From positions 1-37,702 of the forward strand of contig CANRMX010000021.1 in assembly GCA_947631855.1 (NCBI GenBank): a DNA stretch of 37,702 nucleotides, given 5' to 3'. Positions 16,658 to 25,174 of the stretch are shown here, one piece after another. Made by a program: the position numbers and the translations under genes. Origin of the DNA: an uncultured Clostridia bacterium (GTDB lineage Bacteria; Bacillota; Clostridia; Oscillospirales; Acutalibacteraceae). Under the pieces are notes generated by a model, which had not been told where the DNA came from, searched no databases, and saw only the letters and a program-made list of their open reading frames with translations. Position 1 is the first letter of the stretch. The number at the start of each line of letters is the position of its first letter.

Positions 16658-16671
16658 CTTTGGAGGGCTTT

Positions 16672-17793
16672 ATGACAGACGCTATGATTTTCTGCGCCCC
16701 GTGCCTGCTGGGCGTGGAGGGCTTGGCCGCCGAAGAACTGCGGGCCATGGGCGCGGCCGACGTGCGGGCGGAGAACGGCCGGGTGCTCTTTGCCGGGGAC
16801 GAAGCCCTGCTGGCCCGGGCCAATCTGAACAGCCGGGTGGCCGAGCGGGTGCTGATCCTACTGGGAGAATTCGACGCCCGCAGCTTTGAGGAGCTGTTCC
16901 AGGGTGCGAGGGCCCTGCCCTGGGAGGAATTCATCGGCAAAGAGGACGCCTTCCCGGTGACGGGCAGCAGCCTGAACAGCCAGCTGCACAGCGTGCCGGA
17001 CTGCCAGGCCATCCTCAAAAAGGCGGTGGTGGAGCGGCTGAAAAGCCGGTACCACCTGAGCTGGTTTCCCGAGAGCGGCCCGGTGCACCGCATCCGCTTC
17101 CGGCTGATGAAGGACCGGGTCAGCCTGATGCTGGACACCAGCGGCGATCCCCTGTACAAGCGGGGCTACCGCACGGAATCCAACGGCGCACCCATGCGGG
17201 AGACCCTGGCGGCGGCGCTGGTGCAGCTGGGCCGGGTGCGGCCGGACGGGAATTTCATCGACCCATTTTGCGGATCGGGCACCCTGCCCATCGAGGCAGC
17301 GCTCTATGCCAAAAACATTGCGCCGGGCAGGGGCAGGGGATTTGCCGCCGAAAGCTGGGCGCAGAGCCACAGGGAGATCTGGCGGGCAGAGCGCCAACGG
17401 GCCGACGCGCTCATCCGCCGGGACGCACCTTTCCGGGCCGCCGGGTACGATATCGACCCACACTGCCGGGAGCTGACCCTGGCCAATGCCCGGCGGGCCG
17501 GGGTGGCCGATTGCGTGAGCGCGGCGGTGCGGGATATCCGGGACTTTGACCGCAGCGCCCGGTACGGCTGTGTGGTGTGCAATCCGCCCTATGGGGAGCG
17601 GCTGGGCGATCTGCAGACCGCCCGGGAGCTCTATCGCCGCATGGGCGAGGTCTTTGCCCGCCAGCCCGGGTGGAGCTATGGGATCATCACCCCGGAGGAG
17701 GAATTCGAGCGCATCTTCGGCCGCCGGGCCGACAAGCGCCGCAAGCTCTACAACGGCATGATCCGCTGCCAATATTACCAGTATTTCAAATAG
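16672..17793 (+). CDS. THUMP-domain class I SAM-dependent RNA methyltransferase (RlmL N-terminal/YpsC type)
   Basis: 373 residues from ATG 16672 with GGAGGG upstream. N-terminal ferredoxin-like and THUMP region (about 1-155), then a UPF0020-type Rossmann methyltransferase: FIDPFCGSGTLPIEAA binds SAM, and the catalytic NPPYGERL motif marks an N2-guanine methyltransferase. Bacterial relatives methylate G2445 of 23S rRNA. The gene ends 8 bp into the oppositely oriented GNAT gene. Family sure; exact rRNA position inferred. Confidence 0.93.
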   Translation: MTDAMIFCAPCLLGVEGLAAEELRAMGAADVRAENGRVLFAGDEALLARANLNSRVAERVLILLGEFDARSFEELFQGARALPWEEFIGKEDAFPVTGSSLNSQLHSVPDCQAILKKAVVERLKSRYHLSWFPESGPVHRIRFRLMKDRVSLMLDTSGDPLYKRGYRTESNGAPMRETLAAALVQLGRVRPDGNFIDPFCGSGTLPIEAALYAKNIAPGRGRGFAAESWAQSHREIWRAERQRADALIRRDAPFRAAGYDIDPHCRELTLANARRAGVADCVSAAVRDIRDFDRSARYGCVVCNPPYGERLGDLQTARELYRRMGEVFARQPGWSYGIITPEEEFERIFGRRADKRRKLYNGMIRCQYYQYFK

Positions 17794-18310
17794 AACGGGG
17801 GCGCTCCACCTGAAAAAGCACGTGGGGCATATCCACCCCGCGATAGTGCTTGATGTACCCGGTGTCCGCCAGGCGCATCCCGTTGCGTTTGGCCACGTTT
17901 TGCGAGGCGGTATTCGTGTCGCGGATGATGGAGCCGACCGCCTCGGCATGGAGGGACTGGAAAGCGTATTCCCGGCAGGCAATGGCCGCCTCGGTGGCGT
18001 AGCCCCGGTGCCAGTAGGCGCGATTTAAAAGATACCCCACTTCCAGCACTTCCCGCTCCTTCCAGCGCTGGCGGGTCAGGCCGCACTGGCCGATCATCTG
18101 TCCCGTCTCCTTGAGCACCACCGCCCACAGGCCATAGCCCAGCTGCGCATACCGCCGCAGTTGATTCTCCAGCCAATCCTGGGTCTCTGCTGCGCTGAAA
18201 GCGCCCTCATAGGCGTACATGGTCTGTTCGTCCTGCAAGATCGCGGCCAGCGCCGGGTAATCGGCCTGGGTCATCTCCCGGAGGTACAGCCGTTCAGTTT
18301 CCAGTTTCAT
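17786..18310 (-). CDS. GNAT family N-acetyltransferase (RimJ/RimL type)
   Basis: 174 residues from ATG 18310 (GGAGCG upstream on the minus strand); the longer open frame lacks family similarity. Starts with the typical LETERLYLREMTQADYPAL. The acetyl-CoA binding region is HRGYATEAAIACREYAF; later NTASQNVAKRNGMRL is the conserved C-terminal element of the ribosomal-protein-alanine acetyltransferase group. Substrate may be a protein N-terminus or a small molecule; not decidable. Its 3' end overlaps that of the convergent methyltransferase gene by 8 bp and neither has a separate terminator. Confidence 0.93.
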   Translation of the reverse strand: MKLETERLYLREMTQADYPALAAILQDEQTMYAYEGAFSAAETQDWLENQLRRYAQLGYGLWAVVLKETGQMIGQCGLTRQRWKEREVLEVGYLLNRAYWHRGYATEAAIACREYAFQSLHAEAVGSIIRDTNTASQNVAKRNGMRLADTGYIKHYRGVDMPHVLFQVERPRSI

Positions 18311-18448
18311 GTTGCTCGCTCCTTTTTGTTTTTTTAGACGCAGATTTCCGATTATACAGGAGCACGGGGCAGATGTCAACCCTTTTTGATGGACAAGCAG
18401 GCGGCCGGGAGGGAGAAAAAATCCAGAGACGTTTGGCAGGTCTGCCCA

Positions 18449-18479
18449 TGGACAAAAAAACGCGGGGGGGGGGTACAAT
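18449..18479 (+). promoter_or_regulatory. Promoter with a G10 tract in its spacer
   Basis: TGGACA (18449-18454) and TACAAT (18474-18479) are 19 bp apart; the spacer contains seven A and then ten consecutive G (18464-18473). Loss of one or two G would bring the spacing to 18 or 17 bp. A slippage-prone promoter is inferred. Confidence 0.5.
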
Positions 18480-18515
18480 AGACTTCCACACTTTATTCAC
18501 CCCAAGGAGGACGCT

Positions 18516-19283
18516 ATGGACAACAAAATTCTGGAAAAGAACCGCACCTATTGGAACGACCACGCCGATCTCTGGTTCGGCACCACCTCTCTGCCGGAGC
18601 TGGGGGTGTACTTCCCGCTGGAGACCGATCTCCACCTCTTCGGCGACGTGACCGGCAAGCGGTTGCTGGAGATCTGCTGCGGCAGCGGGCACTCTCTCCA
18701 ATATCTGGCGGAGCGGGGCGCGGCGGAGCTGTGGGGCGCGGATCTCTCCCAAAAGCAGCTGGAGAACGCCGAAAAGCTGCTGGCCGAAAGCGGATATTCC
18801 GCCCACCTGATCTGCGGCCCCATGGAGGAGGTTCTGCCCGTGCCCCAGGGATATTTTGATCTGGTCTACTCCATCTACGGCGTGGGCTGGAGCACCGATC
18901 TGCCGGGGACGTTCCGGAAGATCGCGTCCTATCTCAAGCCCGGCGGGACGTTCATCTTCAGCTGGGCCCATCCCCTCAACTACTGCGTGGGGTATTCCAC
19001 CGACGAGTGCCGGGTGGTGGAGGAGCCCGACGGCTCCTTCCGGCTGACCCGCAGCTACTTCGACGAGAACTACTTCACCATGCCCGTCCACGACAGCACC
19101 ATCACCTTTGCCAATCACAAGATATCCACGTATGTCAACGCCCTGGCCGACGCGGGATTTGTCATCGAGCGCATGGTGGAGGCAAACGATCAGGCCGCCC
19201 ACGACGACGCGCCCCACAGCCCCAAGGCACGCCGCGCCCTGCTGACGCCCAACTCCATGTGCTTCAAGGCCCGGAAGGGGTAA
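18516..19283 (+). CDS. Class I SAM-dependent methyltransferase
   Basis: 255 residues. ATG 18516 follows AAGGAGG. SAM-binding motif I is LLEICCGSGHSL (about 51-62), an acidic end of beta-2 is in WGADLSQKQLE, and a motif near FDLVYSIYGVGW follows; the later SYLKPGGTFIFSW is typical of the UbiE/COQ5-like methyltransferase_11 group. Small-molecule methyltransferase; substrate unknown. Single-gene unit with the G10-containing promoter upstream. Confidence 0.9.
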   Translation: MDNKILEKNRTYWNDHADLWFGTTSLPELGVYFPLETDLHLFGDVTGKRLLEICCGSGHSLQYLAERGAAELWGADLSQKQLENAEKLLAESGYSAHLICGPMEEVLPVPQGYFDLVYSIYGVGWSTDLPGTFRKIASYLKPGGTFIFSWAHPLNYCVGYSTDECRVVEEPDGSFRLTRSYFDENYFTMPVHDSTITFANHKISTYVNALADAGFVIERMVEANDQAAHDDAPHSPKARRALLTPNSMCFKARKG

Positions 19284-19306
19284 GCGCCTCGACAGCTTGC
19301 CGACAC

Positions 19307-19424
19307 AGCGTGAAGTTTTTCGCCAAGCCTTTTTACAAAAAGGCTTGCAAGGTGTGGAGCAGCGCTCCACGACCTTTATCGTCGAGAAGCGCAGGAAAGA
19401 GGAACCTACGCAGGGGTTCCCCAA
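19307..19424 (-). repeat. Repeat family R1, minus-strand copy
   Basis: Its reverse complement aligns with 5438-5586 but lacks the central 13-bp hairpin. The terminal hairpin (19325-19346) pairs 10 bp with arms different from those at 5549-5570, so pairing is kept while sequence changes. The GTGGAGC hairpin (19354-19370) is also kept. Beyond it, 19479-19503 forms another 10-bp imperfect hairpin; no gene is seen in 19284-19734. Confidence 0.7.
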
Positions 19425-19570
19425 GAATTAGCGGCCTGTTCATGGCCAGTTGATGAAGGCAGTCCGCAAGGAACGGGTGATGGTGCCCCACCGGGGCCCC
19501 ATCTATTTCGTTGCGCAGGGTGTGAGTTTATGAAGGAATTGTTAAAAGTCAAATTTTTCTAAGAAAGGTA

Positions 19571-19599
19571 TTGACTTTTCCTGACCATGCGGCTACAAT
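19571..19599 (+). promoter_or_regulatory. groESL promoter
   Basis: TTGACT (19571-19576), 17 bp, TACAAT (19594-19599), immediately followed by the CIRCE operator. Confidence 0.92.
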
Positions 19600-19603
19600 A
19601 GGG

Positions 19604-19630
19604 TTAGCACTCGAGGAAGTAGAGTGCTAA
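19604..19630 (+). promoter_or_regulatory. CIRCE operator (HrcA binding site)
   Basis: Perfect TTAGCACTC, 9-bp spacer, GAGTGCTAA. HrcA repressor binds this inverted repeat and releases it on heat shock. It overlaps the predicted transcription start of groES-groEL. Confidence 0.97.
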
Positions 19631-19707
19631 TCCAATGCGATTCGCGCCTTTCCCCGGAGAGCGCGAGAAAGATCATCCGGGGAGAAAGGAACGGCCCCTA
19701 TTTTTGA

Positions 19708-20019
<312 letters not shown>

Positions 20020-20091
20020 TTCCAAGCCCGGCTATTCTACCGTAAGGCGCGTGCAGCCACAGGCTGTCCGTTGAATACAATCTTTTGATGA

Positions 20092-21726
<1,635 letters not shown>

Positions 21727-21749
21727 TCGCTGACCGATAGATAGACAAG

Positions 21750-21797
21750 AGCCGCTCACTCCCTCAGGGTGGGCGGCTTGCTTTTTCTTTTGTTTTT
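21750..21797 (+). terminator. groESL terminator
   Basis: A 12-bp stem with G-T pairs (21750-21761 with 21767-21778) followed within 3 nt by a long T-rich run (from 21782). Confidence 0.9.
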
Positions 21798-21805
21798 TTA
21801 TTATC

Positions 21806-21898
21806 CCCCGCCCTACGGGCGGGGCGGCCTGAGGCCGCAGGCACGTGGCTCCACCGAACTAAGATAAGTACCTCCTCCGCCTACGGCGGAGGAGGTAC
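21806..21898. repeat. Hairpin cluster downstream of groEL
   Basis: Hairpins at 21806-21824 (8 bp, loop TAC), 21825-21837 (5 bp, loop TGA) and 21868-21898 (14 bp perfect, loop TAC). The last resembles 22722-22747 on the other side of the HTH/RNA module, including the following AT-rich words. Same GCC, TAC, GGC style as cloverleaf element A. Confidence 0.65.
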
Positions 21899-21938
21899 TG
21901 TTATATGGCTCTGGGTTATTTGTGTGTGGACAGCACGG

Positions 21939-22145
21939 CTATTTAAGATACATTTTCACGCCCAGCACATCCATCACCCGGAGCAGAGTATTGAAGCGGA
22001 GAAAGACTTTTTTCTCCTCAAAGTACGAAATCATGGCGCGACTCAGCCCCACGGCCTGGGCCAATTGAGCCTGGCTCATGCCTTTTTCTTTGCGAAGCGC
22101 GGCCAGCTGGTCTACAAGCTGACTGGCATTGACGATCTGCATCAT
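21939..22145 (-). CDS. Small XRE/HipB-like helix-turn-helix protein
   Basis: 68 residues from ATG 22145, which has GGAGG at 7-nt spacing on the minus strand. Nearly all of it is one HTH_3 domain: ALRKEKGMSQAQLAQAVGLSRAMISYFEEKK, given here as consecutive parts of the recognition region at about 16-46, followed by the FNTLLRVMDVLGVKMYL tail typical of HipB-like antitoxin repressors. No toxin gene (HipA or other) is adjacent. The gene lies 15 nt beyond the terminator of structured RNA unit 1, so it would be translated from readthrough transcripts or from a promoter I cannot see. Confidence 0.85.
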   Translation of the reverse strand: MMQIVNASQLVDQLAALRKEKGMSQAQLAQAVGLSRAMISYFEEKKVFLRFNTLLRVMDVLGVKMYLK

Positions 22146-22160
22146 GGCGGTACCTCCAAT

Positions 22161-22342
22161 AAAAAAGTGCGCAGCCGGAGCCGCGCACCGAAAAACGCAT
22201 GGCTCCGATTGCTGCCACACAATCATTTTCTATCTGCATACACTTAAGTGAGCATAACGAAAAACAGGAGCATGCATTTTTGCCAAATGGCAAGCAGCTC
22301 ACATTAAGTGTATTCAGTTTGATAAAAAATGAAAATGTGGCA
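22161..22342 (-). ncRNA. Candidate structured small RNA, unit 1
   Basis: Minus-strand RNA of about 180 nt, predicted from its own promoter and terminator. From 5' to 3': long hairpin with outer stem CTGCCACA in both orientations (22336-22343 with 22212-22219), a 10-bp A/T stem, and a 16-bp stem ending GTGAGC; an apical part with a TTGCC/GGCAA hairpin and the conserved word AATGCATGCTC; then GGAGCC (22201-22206) that can pair with GGCTCC (22177-22182) inside the loop of the terminator hairpin GTGCGC/GCGCAC (22167-22188), forming an H-type pseudoknot. Six T follow (22161-22166). No known RNA family was recognised. Confidence 0.75.
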
Positions 22343-22347
22343 GTCTT

Positions 22348-22376
22348 ATTGTACCATAGCGGCAGGGGAAAATCAA
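22348..22376 (-). promoter_or_regulatory. Promoter of RNA unit 1
   Basis: Minus strand TTGATT (22371-22376), 17 bp, TACAAT (22348-22353). The spacer and -35 are identical to those of unit 2. Confidence 0.8.
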
Positions 22377-22401
22377 CACGAAATCTGTCGAAGAAGGAGC
22401 G

Positions 22402-22434
22402 CAAAAATATCCCCCGCCCGTAGGGCGGGGGATA
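22402..22434 (-). terminator. Second terminator after RNA unit 2
   Basis: 12-bp perfect stem (22408-22434, loop three bases) followed on the minus strand by a T-run (complement of 22402-22407). It isolates unit 2 from unit 1. Confidence 0.85.
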
Positions 22435-22440
22435 AAAAAA

Positions 22441-22631
22441 GAAAAAATAAAAAGTGCGCAGCCGGAGCCGCGCACCGAAAAACGCATGGCTCCAATTGCT
22501 GCGACACAATTTTATTTCTTATCCATTACAAGCAAGCGCGCATAATGAAAAGCAGAGCATGCATTTTTGCCAAAAGGCAAAGCTGCGTGCTTTTCTTGTA
22601 AGGATAGGAAAAAAGAAATAAATTATGTCGC
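22441..22631 (-). ncRNA. Candidate structured small RNA, unit 2
   Basis: Tandem copy of unit 1, offset about 287-290 bp. The pseudoknot/terminator part (22454-22493) is identical, as are promoter spacer and apical words (GGCAAAAATGCATGCTC). The arms of the long hairpin differ strongly but still pair: outer TGCGACA with TGTCGCA (22500-22506, 22626-22632) replaces TGCCACA/TGTGGCA of unit 1, a compensatory C-G to G-C swap; the middle arms (around 22508-22540 and 22590-22622) also pair. T-rich tract follows the terminator hairpin. Confidence 0.75.
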
Positions 22632-22637
22632 AATGTT

Positions 22638-22666
22638 ATTTTACCATAGCGGCAGGGGAAAATCAA
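22638..22666 (-). promoter_or_regulatory. Promoter of RNA unit 2
   Basis: Minus strand TTGATT (22661-22666), 17 bp, TAAAAT (22638-22643). Confidence 0.8.
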
Positions 22667-22721
22667 CACGAAAGATGTCGAAACAGAAGCACAAAAAATG
22701 ATACCCCCGTTTCTGTAAAAA

Positions 22722-22747
22722 GCCTCCTCCGCCGTAGGCGAGGAGGC
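22722..22747. repeat. Hairpin bracketing the RNA module
   Basis: GCCTCCTC with GAGGAGGC (8 bp) plus an inner GCC, GTA, GGC hairpin. Similar to 21868-21898, so related palindromes stand at both ends of the HTH/RNA module. Confidence 0.65.
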
Positions 22748-22777
22748 ACTATAATATGACGTTAGGTTGGTCGCGTG

Positions 22778-22897
22778 CAAGCCTAGCCCACCGGTTTCCA
22801 GCAGGCAGTGAATTCCGCGACCTGTCAAGTCGTTTCCAGCACGCACCAGCGCACGCAAACGTGCGCGTCCCGCGTCGTGCGTGCAGCCTCAGGCTGC
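22778..22897 (-). repeat. Repeat family R2, copy 2 (after the peptidase gene)
   Basis: Begins immediately after the peptidase stop with GCAGCCTGAGGCTGC and continues through the GCGCACG hairpin to the R2 core. The first 29 bp are identical to the start of 28294 (which follows another stop codon), and the core matches 8876-8962. Confidence 0.75.
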
Positions 22898-24592
22898 TCA
22901 GACCACCTGATGGGCCTCCGTCCAATTAAACGCAGCCTCGCACACGGCCTTGACGCAGCCCGCGTCGATGGGAGAGCGCAGGCCGGTGGCGTGGGCCAGA
23001 TCCACAAAAGTCTTGGTGCCGCCCAGCCGGACGAAATCCATATACTTCTTCCAGGCGGCGTCCCGATCCTCCAGGGACAGGGCGAAGAATTGCAGGCTCA
23101 TCACCTGGGCCATGCAGTAGTCGATGTAGTAGAACGGCGAGCCGTAGATGTGGGTCTGCCGCTGCCAGCCCGCGCCCCGGCCGTAGAAGGGGAGATCGGC
23201 GAAGTCGATATAGGGCCGGTAGAGCTTCTCCAGCCGGGCCCAGGTCTCGTTGCGCTGGGCCGGAGTCATCTCGGGATGGGAATAGACTTCATATTGGAAA
23301 TGATCCACCAGACAGCCGTAGGGGATGAAAGTCAGCGCGTCCTCCGCGTGGGACAGCTCATATTTGTCGGCCATGGGGCCGAAGAAAAGATGATGCCAGG
23401 GGGCGGTGAGAAATTCCATGCTCATGGAGTGGGTCTCGCAGGCCTCCATGGAGGGATTGCGGTTGGCCCGGATGGCGATGGTCCTGGAGGCGATAAAATC
23501 GGCAAAGGCGTGACCTGCCTCGTGGGTGAGCACATCCACGTCGCCGGAGGTGCCGTTGAAGTTGGAGAAGATGAAGGGATAGCCGTAGTCGTCCAATCCG
23601 GAGCAGTATCCGCCGGGAGCCTTGCCGGGCTTGGCCAGCACATCGAACAGCTCGTTCTCCATCATCATGTGGATGAATTCCCCGGTCTCCGGGGACAGCT
23701 CCTCATACATCTTCATGCCCGCCGCCAGAATTTCCTCCGGCGTGCCCTGAGGCTTGGCGGAACCGCCCTTGAAGGCGAGGGCGTTGTCGTAGAATTTGAA
23801 ATCCCCTTCCAGCCCCAGACGCTTCGCCTGCCGAGCCTTTACCTTCACGGTCAGGGGCACCAGATCCTGCACCACCTGCTCCCGGAAGAAGGTCACGTCC
23901 TCGGGGGAGTAGCAGTTGCGGCCCATGCGGATAAAGCCCAGGGGCACATAATTTTCAAAGCCCAGCGCCTTGGCCTGCTGGGTGCGGTTCTGCACCAGCT
24001 TGTCGTAGAGCTCGTCGAATTCCACCTGATGGGCGTCGAAGAAGGAGCCTTCGGCCTCCAGCGCGGCCTTGCGCACCGCCCGATCCGGGTCCTGCTTATA
24101 GGGCCCCAGCTGGGCGATGGTCAGCTCCTGGCCGAGGAAGGGCAGTTTGGCGCTGGCATAGAGCTTTTGATATTCGTTGCACAGCCGGCTCTCCTCCTGC
24201 AAAAGCGGAATGATGGCAGGCGAAAAGGATTTTTGCTCCAGATCGAGATTCTGAAACAGCAGGCTGCCCAATTCCTTTTCCAGCTCCGGGCGATAGGGCG
24301 AAGCCAGCAGAGCGCGGTTAAAGGCCTGGACTTTCTCGCTGAGCAGCGGGCCCTGTTCGTTGAGGTATTCGTGCTCCTGATCGTAAAAGGTATCCCGGGT
24401 GTCGATGGTGTGGCGGATGGAGCACAGGGCCATCTGGGTGTACAGGTGGCCGGAAAGGGTCTCCATTTCCTTGTAGATTTGCAGCTGCTCCGCCGCGCCG
24501 GAAGCGGTCTCCAGCCGCCGGGTGAGGGCGTCGATCTGCCGGGCGGCGTCGGCAAAGTCTGGCCGGGCGTAGGGGATCTGGGAGAATTTCAT
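22898..24592 (-). CDS. M3 family oligoendopeptidase (PepF-like)
   Basis: 564 residues from ATG 24592; AAAGG on the minus strand is 9 nt upstream, whereas the ATG at 24601 directly abuts it. The zinc motif HEAGH is at 357-361, inside VLTHEAGHAFADF, and the third ligand glutamate is expected in MEACETHSMSMEF, about 25 residues on. Cytoplasmic thimet-type metallopeptidase that cuts peptides of roughly 5-20 residues. No signal peptide. Complete and of normal length. The promoter region carries paired direct repeats (24619-24651). Confidence 0.95.
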   Translation of the reverse strand: MKFSQIPYARPDFADAARQIDALTRRLETASGAAEQLQIYKEMETLSGHLYTQMALCSIRHTIDTRDTFYDQEHEYLNEQGPLLSEKVQAFNRALLASPYRPELEKELGSLLFQNLDLEQKSFSPAIIPLLQEESRLCNEYQKLYASAKLPFLGQELTIAQLGPYKQDPDRAVRKAALEAEGSFFDAHQVEFDELYDKLVQNRTQQAKALGFENYVPLGFIRMGRNCYSPEDVTFFREQVVQDLVPLTVKVKARQAKRLGLEGDFKFYDNALAFKGGSAKPQGTPEEILAAGMKMYEELSPETGEFIHMMMENELFDVLAKPGKAPGGYCSGLDDYGYPFIFSNFNGTSGDVDVLTHEAGHAFADFIASRTIAIRANRNPSMEACETHSMSMEFLTAPWHHLFFGPMADKYELSHAEDALTFIPYGCLVDHFQYEVYSHPEMTPAQRNETWARLEKLYRPYIDFADLPFYGRGAGWQRQTHIYGSPFYYIDYCMAQVMSLQFFALSLEDRDAAWKKYMDFVRLGGTKTFVDLAHATGLRSPIDAGCVKAVCEAAFNWTEAHQVV

Positions 24593-24618
24593 AGGGGTCA
24601 TCCTTTCTTTTTTGATTG

Positions 24619-24651
24619 ATGGTACCGCTTGTGGATTTATGATACCACTTG
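24619..24651 (-). promoter_or_regulatory. Paired 13-bp direct repeats upstream of the peptidase gene
   Basis: On the minus strand CAAGTGGTATCAT (complement of 24639-24651) and CAAGCGGTACCAT (complement of 24619-24631), 11 of 13 identical, with a 20-bp period (about two helical turns). The spacing suggests a dimeric regulator binding one face of the DNA. I could not place the promoter exactly. Confidence 0.55.
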
Positions 24652-24726
24652 CGCCGCGAAGCGTCAAGGGTGGGCTGAAGCCGCGGCGCAGGGAAAAATA
24701 AATTTGAGAAATTGCGGAATATAGGG

Positions 24727-24755
24727 TTGACTTTCCCGGCCGAGTACGCTATAAT
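24727..24755 (+). promoter_or_regulatory. tRNA promoter
   Basis: TTGACT (24727-24732), 17 bp, TATAAT (24750-24755), 21 bp before the first tRNA. Confidence 0.9.
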
Positions 24756-24776
24756 AATCCAGCGCGGAAAAAATCT

Positions 24777-24852
24777 GCTGGTGTAGCTCAGTTGGTAGAG
24801 CAGCTGATTTGTAATCAGCAGGTCAGGGGTTCGAGTCCGTTCACCAGCTCCA
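24777..24852 (+). tRNA. tRNA-Thr (anticodon TGT)
   Basis: 76 nt including encoded CCA. Acceptor GCTGGTG pairs with CACCAGC; D-arm GCTCAGTTGGTAGAGC; anticodon loop TTTGTAA gives TGT, reading ACA; T-arm has GGTTCGAGTCC. Cotranscribed with the next tRNA. Confidence 0.98.
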
Positions 24853-24877
24853 ACTGACAACGCAAAAGTTCATATAT

Positions 24878-24962
24878 GGGGAGATTCCCGAGTGGCCAAA
24901 GGGGACAGACTGTAAATCTGCTGGCACCGCCTTCGATGGTTCGAATCCATCTCTCCCCACCA
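24878..24962 (+). tRNA. tRNA-Tyr (anticodon GTA)
   Basis: 85 nt, encoded CCA. Acceptor GGGGAGA pairs with TCTCCCC; anticodon loop CTGTAAA gives GTA; long variable arm, as expected for bacterial tRNA-Tyr; T-arm GGTTCGAATCC. Confidence 0.98.
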
Positions 24963-24967
24963 AAGTG

Positions 24968-24994
24968 GAGCCAGACGAACCAATCGTCTGGCTC
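24968..24994 (+). terminator. tRNA operon terminator
   Basis: 11-bp perfect stem GAGCCAGACGA with TCGTCTGGCTC, 5-nt loop, then TTCTGTTT (interrupted T-run). Nothing gene-like was seen between here and spoVAE. Confidence 0.8.
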
Positions 24995-25174
24995 TTCTGT
25001 TTCTCTCGTTATGCTGGGCAGCCTCTTTGTGCTGTCCTGTCCGCTGGAGCCTATAGAGCAATAAAAAAAGAGGCTACCTCTTTGGTGTATGGACACCATG
25101 GCGATAGCCTGTTTTATGCTATTTTTAAAAAAATTAGTTATATTTTACCGAACCTTTTTCTCCAGAACCCCCCC

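Noticed and set aside
18464..18473. G10 run as proof of phase variation
   Set aside because: Kept only as a hypothesis: homopolymer runs are also common assembly or sequencing errors.
22141..22206. Known riboswitch before the HTH gene
   Set aside because: No consensus words of any riboswitch class I know; the pseudoknot words overlap the terminator instead.
22441..22700. Tandem RNA units as CRISPR repeats
   Set aside because: Only two units of about 288 bp, with diverged internal arms, promoters and terminators; not short repeats with unique spacers.
22808..24619. 603-codon plus-strand open frame opposite the peptidase gene
   Set aside because: It is the complement of the GC-rich M3 peptidase gene; no recognisable domain, and the minus-strand protein has HEAGH and normal length.
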